Assembly: GCA_002718415.1 (NCBI GenBank)
Contig: PBEM01000006.1
Span: 98,009-162,008 of the forward strand
Length of the DNA: 64,000 bases
Source of the DNA: Chloroflexota bacterium
Lineage (GTDB): Bacteria; Chloroflexota; Dehalococcoidia; Lucifugimonadales; Lucifugimonadaceae
Direction: 5' to 3'
The number at the start of each line of letters is the position of its first letter. Position 1 is the first letter of the stretch. Positions 1-9,163 of the stretch are shown in pieces. The notes beneath the pieces were generated by a model. It was not told the origin of the DNA. It ran no database searches and was given only the letters and a program-made list of their open reading frames with translations. Made by a program: the position numbers and the translations under genes.

Positions 1-1461
1 AACCAATTTAAAATCGAAATTTTAGAGTCAATCCCAAAAAATGAAAAAATCACTTTATGTAGTCACTCTAATGGAAATTTTGAAGATTTATGTAGAGGGG
101 GACATGTAGATAAAACTGGAGATATAAAAGCTCTTAAACTTATGTCTACATCTGGCGCTTACTGGAGAGGAGATGAGAAAAATCCTATGTTACAACGTAT
201 TTATGGAACAGCTTGGGAATCAAAAGAATCTTTAGATAATTATCTCAATAGAAGGCAAGAAGCAAAAAAAAGAGATCATAGAAAATTAGGCAGAGATTTA
301 GATTTATTTTTTTTCGATGATCTATCTCCTGCAAGTCCATATTTTTTACCGAAAGGAACAATAATACTAAATGAACTATATAAATACGTTCGTGAACTTT
401 ATGAGAAATATGATTATAAAGAAGTAGTTACACCTCAAATATTCGATACAGAATTATGGAAATTATCCGGACATTACTCAAATTATTCTGAAAATATGTA
501 TTTTGTAAAACAAGATGAAAAAGAACATGGCGTAAAGCCTATGAATTGTCCAGCAGCGGCAATGCTCTATAAGTCAAAATCTCATTCATATAGAGATTTA
601 CCATTAAGATTAGCTGATTTTGGAAGATTACATAGATATGAAAGATCAGGAGTAACTCATGGATTAACTAGAGTTAGAACTTTTACTCAAGATGATGCAC
701 ATATTTTTTGTACAGTTAATCAAATAGGGATAGAGATTAAATCTTTTCTTGACATGCTTTCAGAATCATATAAAACTTTTGGATTTAACGAATTTAGATT
801 AGCTTTATCGACTAGACCTGAAAAAAAGGTTGGTGATGATAAAATTTGGGACAATGCCGAATCTATATTAAAAGAAGTCTTAGATAAATTCTCCTCCGAT
901 TTCACAATAGAAGATGGAGAAGGAGCATTCTATGGTCCGAAAATAGATGTTTTCGTACCAGATGCTATAGGTAGAGAGTGGCAATTAGGAACCATACAAT
1001 TAGATTTTTCATTACCAGATAAATTTGATTTAGAATATACATCTCAGGATGGGACAAGAACTAATTGTGTCGTAATTCACAGGGCTATGTTAGGGTCAAT
1101 GGAAAGATTTCTAGGGGTATTAATTGAACATCTTTCAGCTGATTTTCCTTTATGGTTAACTCCAGTACAATCTATTATCATTCCGATCACAGATAAACAT
1201 AACGAATACTGTAATTTAATTAATGTAAAATTAAAAAATGCTGGAATAAGATCTGAAATAGATAAATCTAACGAAAGAATGAATGCAAAAATTCGTCAAG
1301 CTCAACTAAAAAAAATTCCTTATATGATAATAATTGGTGATAAAGAACTTGAAAATCAAACAATTTCTATAAGATCGAGGACACAAAAAAATTCAGATGT
1401 TATTTCCATTATTGATTTTATAATAAACATCAAAGAAGAAATTAAATTACGAACTTTATAG
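1..1461 (+). CDS. thrS: Threonyl-tRNA synthetase, 5' partial
   Basis: Cytoplasmic class II synthetase that charges tRNA-Thr. The reading frame is open from base 1, so the N-terminal TGS domain lies off the window. What remains (about 486 residues) begins in the tRNA-SAD editing domain (FEDLCRGGHV at bases 97-126). It continues through the catalytic core, with the three expected zinc ligands in MNCP, TQDDAHIF and VIHRAMLGSMER, and ends in the HGTP anticodon-binding domain. The Cys motif reads NCPAAAM rather than the common NCPGH. An ATG at 142 is internal and is not the start. About 75 bases without a recognisable signal separate it from citrate synthase. Confidence 0.95.
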   Translation, partial: NQFKIEILESIPKNEKITLCSHSNGNFEDLCRGGHVDKTGDIKALKLMSTSGAYWRGDEKNPMLQRIYGTAWESKESLDNYLNRRQEAKKRDHRKLGRDLDLFFFDDLSPASPYFLPKGTIILNELYKYVRELYEKYDYKEVVTPQIFDTELWKLSGHYSNYSENMYFVKQDEKEHGVKPMNCPAAAMLYKSKSHSYRDLPLRLADFGRLHRYERSGVTHGLTRVRTFTQDDAHIFCTVNQIGIEIKSFLDMLSESYKTFGFNEFRLALSTRPEKKVGDDKIWDNAESILKEVLDKFSSDFTIEDGEGAFYGPKIDVFVPDAIGREWQLGTIQLDFSLPDKFDLEYTSQDGTRTNCVVIHRAMLGSMERFLGVLIEHLSADFPLWLTPVQSIIIPITDKHNEYCNLINVKLKNAGIRSEIDKSNERMNAKIRQAQLKKIPYMIIIGDKELENQTISIRSRTQKNSDVISIIDFIINIKEEIKLRTL

Positions 1462-1536
1462 TTTTTTTTAATTTAACTTAAATTATTCAATTTTTTATTC
1501 CCTTTTCTAGACTGATAAATAATATAATCTTTGGAT

Positions 1537-2676
1537 ATGGAAAATAAAAACGTAAAATTATATAGAGGTCTTCAAGGTGTATATTTTGATAGAACTCAAA
1601 CCACTTATATAGATGGTTCAAAAGGTATTCTGGAATATCGTGGTTATAATATACATGATCTTGCTGAAAAATCTACTTTTGAAGAAGTAGCATATCTTCT
1701 AATATATGGAGATTTACCAAACAAAAAACAATTTGAAGAATTTGATTCCCAATTAAAAAATTCTCGAAATTTACCTAAAGAAGTTTTTAAAGTAATAGAA
1801 ACAATAAAAGAATCTCACCCTATGGATGTTCTTAGAACTATCGTATCTATGTTAGCTTCATATGATGAAGATAGAGAAGATAATTCTGTTGAAGCCAGCA
1901 TTAGGAAGGGAATAAGATTAACAGCACAAGTACCAACTATAGTAATGGCGCACCATAACATCCGTAATGGTAGAATCCCCGTAGAACCAAATAATAACTT
2001 AAATCACGCTGGAAATTTTCTTTATATGTTAGAAGGAAATTTACCTAGTCAGAACGCTATAGAATTAATGGATAAAGATTTTATTTTACATGCAGACCAT
2101 GGTTCAAATGCTTCTGCGTTTACCGCAAGAGTAGTTTCAGGAACTAGCGCTGATATACATGGTGCAATAACAGCAGGAATAGCAGCTTTATCAGGGCCAT
2201 CTCATGGAGGAGCTGCTGAAAATGTTATGCAAATGGCAAAAGAAATTAAATCTCCTGATAATGCCGCAACATATGTAAAAAATCTTTTGTCTAATAAAAA
2301 AAGAGTGATGGGATTTGGTCATAGAGTATATCGCGCAGAAGACCCTAGAGCAAAACACTTAAAAGAAGGAGTGAAAAAACTTAGCGAAGAATTAGGACAA
2401 TCTGAATGGTATGAGATTTTAGAATCTGTTCAAAAGGCAATGTCACCATATAGCAGAAGAGGGATACATGTTAATGTAGATTTTTTTGCAGGAGTTATAT
2501 ATTACCTTAATGGTATTCCACAAGATCTATTTGTTCCTATTTTTGCAGTTGGAAGAATCCCAGGATGGACCATACAAGTTGTTGAACAATTCCAACATAA
2601 TATCCTTATTAGACCATTGTTAAATTACACCGGTGAAAGAGAACGAGAATATATTCCTATTCAAAATAGAGAATAA
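1537..2676 (+). CDS. gltA: Citrate synthase (or 2-methylcitrate synthase)
   Basis: Condenses oxaloacetate with acetyl-CoA in the TCA cycle. The protein is about 379 residues, the length of the short type I citrate synthases. Active-site motifs are present: SHGGAAENV (His), GFGHRVYRAEDPR (His) and the NVDFFAGVIYY aspartate near residue 320. An upstream in-frame TTG at 1531 is possible, but ATG at 1537 starts the alignable MENKNVKLYRGLQGV region. A 2-methylcitrate synthase cannot be excluded by sequence reading, but no prp genes are nearby. The next gene starts 19 bases downstream, so the two may be cotranscribed. Confidence 0.93.
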   Translation: MENKNVKLYRGLQGVYFDRTQTTYIDGSKGILEYRGYNIHDLAEKSTFEEVAYLLIYGDLPNKKQFEEFDSQLKNSRNLPKEVFKVIETIKESHPMDVLRTIVSMLASYDEDREDNSVEASIRKGIRLTAQVPTIVMAHHNIRNGRIPVEPNNNLNHAGNFLYMLEGNLPSQNAIELMDKDFILHADHGSNASAFTARVVSGTSADIHGAITAGIAALSGPSHGGAAENVMQMAKEIKSPDNAATYVKNLLSNKKRVMGFGHRVYRAEDPRAKHLKEGVKKLSEELGQSEWYEILESVQKAMSPYSRRGIHVNVDFFAGVIYYLNGIPQDLFVPIFAVGRIPGWTIQVVEQFQHNILIRPLLNYTGEREREYIPIQNRE

Positions 2677-2695
2677 TTTATTTGAAAACTAATAA

Positions 2696-3919
2696 TTGCA
2701 AAATATTAGTAACTATATAAAAAAACACATCCATGATAATGGACCAATTACATTTAGCGAATACATGGATGCGGTTTTATATGACAAAAAATTTGGTTAC
2801 TATACCACTAATAAACAAAAAAAAATAAACGTTTTTTATGATTATTTTACTAGTCCACAAGTCCACCCAGCATTTAGTTTATTAATATCTGTTTTATTAC
2901 AAAATATTAATTTTTTGTTAAATAAAAAAAAAATAAGAATCTTAGAAGAAGGTGCAGGCGAAGGAATTTTAGCAAGAGATATTTCTAAATATATAAATTG
3001 TATCTATGATAAAAATTCTAAGATTTTTACTTATGATGCAAGTGATAAAATCTCTACTGATAGTTTTTGGAAAATTAAAAATACAAATAATATAATTCCT
3101 AAAAAATATGATATCTATCTATCCAACGAATTAATTGACTCATTTCCTGTTCATAGGTTTAGAATTAGATCGAATAAAATAAAAGAAATATTTGTAGGAA
3201 TTAAAAATAATCAACTAACAGAATTAGAATTGCCTTCCTCAAATAATGAAATAAATAAAAGAATTTCGCCACTTATAAGCACTCTTCCAGAAGGATACAC
3301 CGGTGAAGTTTGTAATGAATATAATAGCTGGGCTAAAAGAATAAGTATGTTGGTTCCTTCTGGTGTAATAATATCTATCGACTACGGATACGAAAAAAAT
3401 CAATTTTATAATCCTTCTAGAAAAAAAGGATTACTAAGATGTTACGATCAAAATACAGTCAATCAAAATCCTTTTCTTAAGCCCGGTAAACAAGATATTA
3501 CTTCTCATGTGGATTTTACTTCAGTTAATGAAGAACTAAATAAATTAGGAATCAATAAAATATTTGATATATCTCAATATGAATTCCTAAAAAATTTAGG
3601 CATCGAAAATTTAATAACGGATTTACAAAATAAATACAAAAACAATAAAATCAATAAAAAAGTCTATAAACAAAATTTAAATGCAATATATATGCTAACT
3701 AACCCAAATGGACTGGGAAAATTTAGAGTTCTTCTACATTCAACAAAAGATTTATACGATATATTAAATAAAAATGAAGATAAAATATTTAAAAAAAATA
3801 AAGATATACAGTGCCCGATAATCACTACAAGTAATGAATATATTAACTTCTTATCAATACCTAAAAAAGATAATAATATGATTGAAAATAAAACTTGGAA
3901 AGAAATTTTTGACTTATAA
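2696..3919 (+). CDS. SAM-dependent methyltransferase, NDUFAF7/COG1565 family
   Basis: Class I SAM methyltransferase of the family that includes mitochondrial NDUFAF7, which methylates an arginine of a complex I subunit; bacterial members are mostly uncharacterised. Visible family motifs are the N-terminal GPITFSEYMDAVLY, FTSPQVHPAFS near residue 52, the SAM-binding EEGAGEG loop near residue 84, YLSNELIDSFPVHRF near residue 140, and IISIDYGYE near residue 225. Start is TTG at 2696, the only candidate after in-frame stops. It lies 3 bases before gcvT and probably shares its transcript. The C-terminal third is Lys/Asn-rich and diverged. The substrate is unknown. Confidence 0.8.
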   Translation: MQNISNYIKKHIHDNGPITFSEYMDAVLYDKKFGYYTTNKQKKINVFYDYFTSPQVHPAFSLLISVLLQNINFLLNKKKIRILEEGAGEGILARDISKYINCIYDKNSKIFTYDASDKISTDSFWKIKNTNNIIPKKYDIYLSNELIDSFPVHRFRIRSNKIKEIFVGIKNNQLTELELPSSNNEINKRISPLISTLPEGYTGEVCNEYNSWAKRISMLVPSGVIISIDYGYEKNQFYNPSRKKGLLRCYDQNTVNQNPFLKPGKQDITSHVDFTSVNEELNKLGINKIFDISQYEFLKNLGIENLITDLQNKYKNNKINKKVYKQNLNAIYMLTNPNGLGKFRVLLHSTKDLYDILNKNEDKIFKKNKDIQCPIITTSNEYINFLSIPKKDNNMIENKTWKEIFDL

Positions 3920-3922
3920 ATT

Positions 3923-4996
3923 TTGAAAAAAACTGAACTAAATATAGCTCATATATTAGATGACGCTAAAATGGTAGATTTTGCTGGTTGGAATATGCCT
4001 TTACATTATAAAAATGGAATTATTTCAGAAGTGAAAACAGTAAGAAATTCTGTAGGAATGTTTGATGTATCTCATATGGGAAGAATCAAATTTCATAAAG
4101 ATAAATCTATAGATATTTTGGATAAGTTAATAAGTATTAATATTGATAAACTCCAAGACGGTAAATGTAAATACAATCTAATATGTAACGAATCAGGAGG
4201 AATTATTGACGATGCTATAATTTCAAATCTTAATGATGAAATTTATTTAGTAGTTAATGCAATTAATTCTAAAAAGGTAATCAATTGGTTTTATAAATAT
4301 GGAGCAAATAATACTAATATGAAAGTAATAACAAACGAATCTTCAATGATTGCTTTACAAGGACCTGACACCTTTAAAATACTAAATATTATTTCTGACA
4401 AGGAAATTATACTCCCTAAATTTGGAATTTTAAAGATCCAACTAAAAGATATAAATTGTCTCATAAGTGCGACTGGTTACACAGGCGAAAATGGAGTAGA
4501 GATAATAACTAATAATAAGGATATTAATAAATTATGGAATCTCCTCATAAAAAATAATGTTAATCCATGCGGACTTGCATCTAGAGATATTTTAAGAATA
4601 GAAGCTGGATTACCTTTATATGGCAATGAATTAAATGAGAAAATTACACCTTTAGAAGCTGGGCTTCAAAAATTTGCTAATACCAATTCAAAAAATTATA
4701 TAGTAGATCAAAAATTTAGAAATTATTCACCGATAAAAAGGCTTGTAGGTATTAAATTAATTGAAAAAGGAATCCCAAGAAAAAATCAAACTTTATTAGA
4801 TATTAATTCTAATAAAGTTATTGGTGAAGTTAGCTCTGGAACTTTTTCACCGACATTAAACTGTGGAATAGGATTAGCTTATATTAAAATTAAACAACTC
4901 CCTGAAAACAATGCCTTATTTGTAGATATCCGAGGTAAAAAAACCAAAGCTATGCTAGTTGATCTTCCTTTTACTAATTCTAAGGCATTAGAATAA
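3923..4996 (+). CDS. gcvT: Glycine cleavage system T protein (aminomethyltransferase)
   Basis: Transfers the methylene carbon from aminomethyl-lipoyl H protein to tetrahydrofolate, releasing ammonia. It is 357 residues, normal for GcvT. Motifs include FAGWNMPLHY near residue 20, MFDVSHMGRI near residue 46, the ALQGPDT loop near residue 145, and the C-terminal barrel with GEVSSGTFSPTL. Start is TTG at 3923, three bases after the methyltransferase stop. It is first of the compact gcvT-gcvH-gcvPA-gcvPB run, so the full P, H and T machinery is present. The L protein (Lpd) is not in the window. I found no glycine riboswitch upstream. Confidence 0.95.
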   Translation: MKKTELNIAHILDDAKMVDFAGWNMPLHYKNGIISEVKTVRNSVGMFDVSHMGRIKFHKDKSIDILDKLISINIDKLQDGKCKYNLICNESGGIIDDAIISNLNDEIYLVVNAINSKKVINWFYKYGANNTNMKVITNESSMIALQGPDTFKILNIISDKEIILPKFGILKIQLKDINCLISATGYTGENGVEIITNNKDINKLWNLLIKNNVNPCGLASRDILRIEAGLPLYGNELNEKITPLEAGLQKFANTNSKNYIVDQKFRNYSPIKRLVGIKLIEKGIPRKNQTLLDINSNKVIGEVSSGTFSPTLNCGIGLAYIKIKQLPENNALFVDIRGKKTKAMLVDLPFTNSKALE

Positions 4997-5018
4997 TCAT
5001 TAAAAAAAAGTGACCATT

Positions 5019-5390
5019 ATGTATTCTTCCGAAATGAAATACTCTAAAGAACATGAGTGGATATCTGTTAATAAAAACATTATTACTATTGGGATTACAG
5101 ATTTTGCTCAAGAATCTCTAGGAGATGTAGTGTTTATTGATTTACCAAAAATTGGAACGTCTATTTCACAATTTAAAAAATTTGGAGAGATAGAATCGGT
5201 TAAAGCAGTTAGTGAGTTATTTGCACCTATTTCCGGTAAGGTAATCGAGATTAATTCTGAAATCGAAAATTCTCCTGAAATAATAAACCAATCTCCACAT
5301 GAAAAAGGTTGGATGATCAAAGTTGAATCATCTAATTTAGATGAAGTTAATAAATTACTTACAAAAGAAGAATATATGAAAATTATATAA
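5019..5390 (+). CDS. gcvH: Glycine cleavage system H protein
   Basis: Lipoyl carrier that shuttles the aminomethyl group between P and T proteins. About 123 residues, a typical length. The lipoylated lysine lies in GEIESVKAVSELFAP, preceded by YSKEHEWISV near the N-terminus. A GTG at 5010 is in frame, but ATG at 5019 leaves a protein that aligns from its first residues. It sits between gcvT and gcvPA with gaps of about 20 bases, consistent with one operon. Confidence 0.95.
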   Translation: MYSSEMKYSKEHEWISVNKNIITIGITDFAQESLGDVVFIDLPKIGTSISQFKKFGEIESVKAVSELFAPISGKVIEINSEIENSPEIINQSPHEKGWMIKVESSNLDEVNKLLTKEEYMKII

Positions 5391-5406
5391 GGGATGATAT
5401 ATTCCA

Positions 5407-6729
5407 TTGAGTAATCATCCATATATACCAAATACAGATAAAGATATAAATCAGATGCTTTCAGTTATAGGTGTTGAATCTTTTGAGAAACTGATAAGTG
5501 ATTTACCTAAACATCTTTTATTCCCGAAATTAAATATTGGTAATGGATTAACCGAACCAGAGCTTTATAATCACTTAAATATAATTTCAAAAGAAAATTT
5601 TAATTTAGATGAATATTCCTTATTCTTAGGAGCTGGTTCCTATAAACATTATATTCCTGCAACGGTTAACTCAATTTTACAAAGAGGTGATTTTGCCACT
5701 GCATACACTCCATACCAACCGGAAGCCGCCCAAGGAACACTACAGTCAGGATTTGAATTCCAAAGTTTAGTTTCACGCCTTATGGGTATGGAAGTTACAA
5801 ATGCTGGAATGTATGACGGCCCTACCGCTTTTGCTGAAGCATGTCTCATGGCCTGTAGAATAACAAAAAAAAATAAAATTGGTTTAGTAAATTTTTTTAA
5901 TCCTACAATTATAGAAGTTTTAAAATCATATATTGCATATAAAGAAATAGAAATAATAGAAATAAAAGAACCAAAAGAAAAAATACCAGAAGATTTAGCA
6001 TGCTTATGTATCCAATATCCAAATTTTTTTGGCTCAATTCCTAATCTAGATGAATTTGTAAATATTTCAAAATCTTCTGATTGTTTATCTATTGTTCATA
6101 CAAATCCTATAAGCTTAGGATTCCTTAAATCTCCTGGAGAATACGGAGTCGATATAGTCACTGCAGAAGGACAACCTTTAGGCGTCCCTATATCCTATGG
6201 AGGTCCTTATATAGGCTTATTTAGTTGTAATCAAACACATATAAGACAAATGCCAGGTAGGATCATTGGTCAAACTACAGATATAGATGGGAAAATAGCA
6301 TATACATTAACATTACAAACTCGTGAACAACATATTAGGAGAGAAAGAGCAACATCAAATATTTGCACTAGTACCCAATTAATTGGCTTAATGGTAACTA
6401 TATATTTAGCAACATTAGGTCCAGATGGGATTAAAGATGTTGGGAATCTTTGTTATCAAAAATCTCATTATTTAGCAAATTCATTAAGAAATATTAAAGG
6501 TGTAATAATAGAAAATAAAAATGAATTTTTCAATGAATTTGTATTTAGCACCCCTTTGAGACCTTCATTTTTAAATGAAAAATTACTTCAAAAAAAAATT
6601 ATTGGTGGATTAGATATTAGTAATATCATCAATAACGGAATATTAATTTGTTGTACCGAAATGAATACAAAACAACAAATTGACAGTCTAGTTTCTTCAA
6701 TTCAAGAGATATTAAACGATAATGAATAA
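5407..6729 (+). CDS. gcvPA: Glycine dehydrogenase (decarboxylating) subunit 1
   Basis: First half of the split P protein, which decarboxylates glycine using PLP on the partner subunit. 440 residues, as usual for GcvPA. Characteristic stretches are SLFLGAGSYKHYIPA near residue 72, TAYTPYQPEAAQGTLQ near residue 98 and MYDGPTAFAEA near residue 138. The lysine that binds PLP is on the other subunit, as expected for this split form. Start is TTG at 5407. The gene overlaps gcvPB by 8 bases, so translation is probably coupled and gives equal subunits. Confidence 0.95.
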   Translation: MSNHPYIPNTDKDINQMLSVIGVESFEKLISDLPKHLLFPKLNIGNGLTEPELYNHLNIISKENFNLDEYSLFLGAGSYKHYIPATVNSILQRGDFATAYTPYQPEAAQGTLQSGFEFQSLVSRLMGMEVTNAGMYDGPTAFAEACLMACRITKKNKIGLVNFFNPTIIEVLKSYIAYKEIEIIEIKEPKEKIPEDLACLCIQYPNFFGSIPNLDEFVNISKSSDCLSIVHTNPISLGFLKSPGEYGVDIVTAEGQPLGVPISYGGPYIGLFSCNQTHIRQMPGRIIGQTTDIDGKIAYTLTLQTREQHIRRERATSNICTSTQLIGLMVTIYLATLGPDGIKDVGNLCYQKSHYLANSLRNIKGVIIENKNEFFNEFVFSTPLRPSFLNEKLLQKKIIGGLDISNIINNGILICCTEMNTKQQIDSLVSSIQEILNDNE

Positions 6730-8158
6730 CAGAGATAGAATTTTATTAATGGATAGATCCATACCTACTCGTAAAGCATTTAATTTTCCATCCTCAGATG
6801 TTCCTAAACAAAAATTACCAAATAAAAATATTCTTAGAAAAAAAATTTCATTACCTGAAATTTCTCAATTAGAAATTATAAGATATTTCACAAATTTAAG
6901 TAGATTAAATTTTTCTATAGATTCAAATTTTTATCCATTAGGTTCCTGTACTATGAAGTATAATCCTAAAATCAATGAAGAAATTGCTTCATTCTCAGGG
7001 TTTCAAAATATTCATCCATTACAAGATTCAAAATCTACACAAGGAGCTATTAAATTAATTAAATTATTACAAGAATTTTTAGGAGAAATTACAGGACTTA
7101 AAGGTGTCTCTTTAGCTCCTCTTGCCGGAGCTCAAGGAGAATATTCAGGATTACTAATAGCAAGAAAATTTCACTCTTCTAATAATAATAACAAAAAAAA
7201 TATAGCTATAATTCCAGATTCAGCTCACGGCACTAACCCCGCATCAGCTGCTATGGCTGGATTTGATGTTATGACTGTTAAATCTGATAATAGTGGAAAT
7301 GTAGATATTGAAGATTTAAAAAAAATAATAAATGAAAAAATAGCAGTCTTTATGATAACTATACCCAGTACTTTAGGTTTATTTGAACCAAATATCTTAA
7401 AAATTACAAGTATGGTACATAAATATGGTGGTTTAGTTTATGCTGATGGTGCGAACCTAAATGCTTTATTAGGTTTAATTAAATTAAATGACCTTGGTGT
7501 AGATATATGTCATTCAAATTTACATAAAACTTTTTCTACTCCACATGGAGGAGGAGGTCCGGGTTCTGGACCTGTTATGGTTACAGAAGATCTGTCTGAT
7601 TTTTTACCTTCACCAATTGCTAAAGTTAATAAAGCATCTTATGAATTATTTACACCAAATAATTCAATAGGAAAAATTAACGGTTTTCATGGATCTTTTG
7701 GAATACTTGTAAGAGCCTATTCATACATAAAATCTCTTGGATCTGAAGGATTAAAACAAGTATCTAAAAATGCAATAATTAATGCAAATTATATTCAATC
7801 TCAACTTAAAAATGAATATTCATTATATTCTGATAGATATTGTATGCACGAAACAGTTTTAAGTGCATCAAAACAAAAAAATAAAGCAATAAAAGGTTTG
7901 GATATAGCTAAAAGACTTTTAGATTATGGAATACATGCACCTACTATGTATTTTCCACAAATTGTCGATGAAGCCTTAATGATTGAACCAACTGAATCTG
8001 AGTCTAAAGAAACTATAGATAATTTTATTGAAACTATGAAAAATATAAACGATGAAATTTCTAATTCACCTGAAATAGTAAAATCAAGTCCCCATAACTT
8101 ACCTGTAAAGCGTTTAGATGAAGCAAAAGCAGCAAGGAATCCTATTTTAAAAAGATGA
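6722..8158 (+). CDS. gcvPB: Glycine dehydrogenase (decarboxylating) subunit 2
   Basis: PLP-bearing half of the split glycine decarboxylase, 478 residues. The PLP lysine is in CHSNLHKTFSTPHGGGGPG, near residue 265. Other family stretches are FYPLGSCTMKYNPK near residue 75 and PDSAHGTNPASAAMAGF near residue 170. The gene ends with UGA, which overlaps the ATG of the RDD gene. This UGA is read as an ordinary stop: continued reading meets a second UGA and then UAA within ten codons and adds nothing conserved. That matters for the UGA-containing genes elsewhere in the window. Confidence 0.95.
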   Translation: MNNRDRILLMDRSIPTRKAFNFPSSDVPKQKLPNKNILRKKISLPEISQLEIIRYFTNLSRLNFSIDSNFYPLGSCTMKYNPKINEEIASFSGFQNIHPLQDSKSTQGAIKLIKLLQEFLGEITGLKGVSLAPLAGAQGEYSGLLIARKFHSSNNNNKKNIAIIPDSAHGTNPASAAMAGFDVMTVKSDNSGNVDIEDLKKIINEKIAVFMITIPSTLGLFEPNILKITSMVHKYGGLVYADGANLNALLGLIKLNDLGVDICHSNLHKTFSTPHGGGGPGSGPVMVTEDLSDFLPSPIAKVNKASYELFTPNNSIGKINGFHGSFGILVRAYSYIKSLGSEGLKQVSKNAIINANYIQSQLKNEYSLYSDRYCMHETVLSASKQKNKAIKGLDIAKRLLDYGIHAPTMYFPQIVDEALMIEPTESESKETIDNFIETMKNINDEISNSPEIVKSSPHNLPVKRLDEAKAARNPILKR

Positions 8159-8691
8159 ATAAAATTATGAAAGAATTAAATGAAGAAGAACAAGTTTTTA
8201 TTTTAGGAGGTAAAGTAGAGAGGTTAGCTGCTTATATTATAGATAGTTTAATAGCCTTCTTATCAATGATACCTTTAGGTTCTCAATTTTTTAATGCAAT
8301 AAACGATTTTTCAGCGGGATCTGTAGACTCAATCAATTCTCTAACCATAGAAAATAGTAATAATTTCACTTTAGGAATATTTCTCATAATTTTACTATTT
8401 ATCATTCAAGGCTATCTTATTACAACCAGAGGTCAATCTATAGGAAAAATAATAATGTCGTTACGTATCGTTAATTCTATAGATGGAACAAATCCAGGTT
8501 TTATTAAAGCATTTTTAGTAAGATTTATTCTAACTCAAATTATTGGTTCTATCCCTTATATAGGTTTCATTTTCGTTTTTACTGATCCATTATTTATATT
8601 TCGAAACGATAGAAGGTGTATTCATGATTTAATGGCAAGCACTATTGTTGTAGAATCAAAAAAACATCCAGTTTTAAATAAGGAAAAATAA
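8155..8691 (+). CDS. RDD-domain membrane protein
   Basis: Small inner-membrane protein (178 residues) of the RDD family, whose members are of unclear function, some being proposed ion antiporters. The RDD elements are VERLAAYIIDSLIAF near the N-terminus, the central TRGQSIGKIIMSLRIV and the C-terminal RNDRRCIHDLMASTIVV. Three hydrophobic segments lie near residues 22-42, 72-90 and 122-145. Its ATG overlaps the gcvPB stop, so it is probably cotranscribed with the gcv genes. It stops directly before the ATG of the peroxiredoxin gene. Confidence 0.8.
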   Translation: MNKIMKELNEEEQVFILGGKVERLAAYIIDSLIAFLSMIPLGSQFFNAINDFSAGSVDSINSLTIENSNNFTLGIFLIILLFIIQGYLITTRGQSIGKIIMSLRIVNSIDGTNPGFIKAFLVRFILTQIIGSIPYIGFIFVFTDPLFIFRNDRRCIHDLMASTIVVESKKHPVLNKEK

Positions 8692-9153
8692 ATGGTTATT
8701 ACATCTGGAAATAAATGTCCTGAATTTGAGATCGCCCATCATCTCGATAGTGTAGCAAAATTAAGTGATTACAAAAATAAAGTATTAATTATTGCTTTTC
8801 ATCCTTTTAGTTTTACAGGAGGTTGAACTGTGCAAGTTGACGGGTTCCGTCATCATTGGGAATATTTACAGGAAAATAATATAGATCTCATCGAAATAAG
8901 CTGTGATCCGATACCATCTCAAAAAGCATTCTCAAATATGCTAGCTGGCATACCATTTCCAATGGGTTCAGATTTTCATCCACGTGGATTAATTTCTCGC
9001 CAATTCGGTGTATATAATGAAGAAAAAGGTAACTCAAAAAGATCTGTATTTATAATAGATAAAAAAGGTATAATAAATTTTTCAAAAGAATATGAACCGG
9101 GATCGTTACCAAAGATTGAAGATTTGAAGGAAATATTAGATAAATTAATTTAA
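8692..9153 (+). CDS. Peroxiredoxin with UGA at the peroxidatic position (predicted selenoprotein)
   Basis: AhpC/TSA (Prx) family peroxidase that reduces hydroperoxides. The ATG follows the RDD stop directly and the frame runs to 9153, interrupted once by TGA at 8824-8826. Read through, it gives 153 residues with Sec at position 45 inside the Prx active site PxxxTxxC, here P38-FSF-T42-GG-U45. Upstream residues (SGNKCPEF, LSDYKNKVLIIAFHPFSFTGG) and downstream ones (TVQVDGF, EISCDPIPS, R103QFGV, FIIDKKG) are both family-like, so the two parts form one protein. A GC-rich hairpin follows at 8838-8852. Cys9 and Cys71 are candidate resolving residues. Sec-containing Prx are known in marine bacteria. 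The thiol reductant partner is not evident. Confidence 0.88.
8838..8852 (+). promoter_or_regulatory. Candidate bacterial SECIS hairpin of the peroxiredoxin gene
   Basis: TGACGG pairs with CCGTCA (6 bp) around a GTT loop that begins 17 bases after the UGA. Bacterial SECIS elements are coding-region hairpins just downstream of UGA, often with a G at the first or second loop position, which this one has. It is much more GC-rich than its surroundings. Confidence 0.65.
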
Positions 9154-9163
9154 AAGGAATATT

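Noticed and set aside
142-1461. Start of thrS at ATG 142
   Set aside because: The frame is open to base 1 and encodes the tRNA-SAD FEDLCRGGHV motif, so the gene is truncated by the window edge.
3700-3925. Glycine riboswitch ahead of gcvT
   Set aside because: The region is the coding end of the methyltransferase, with a 3-base gap; no paired aptamer motif seen.
8156-8158. UGA at the end of gcvPB as another Sec codon
   Set aside because: Readthrough meets a second UGA and then UAA within ten codons, adds nothing conserved, and GcvPB is already full length.
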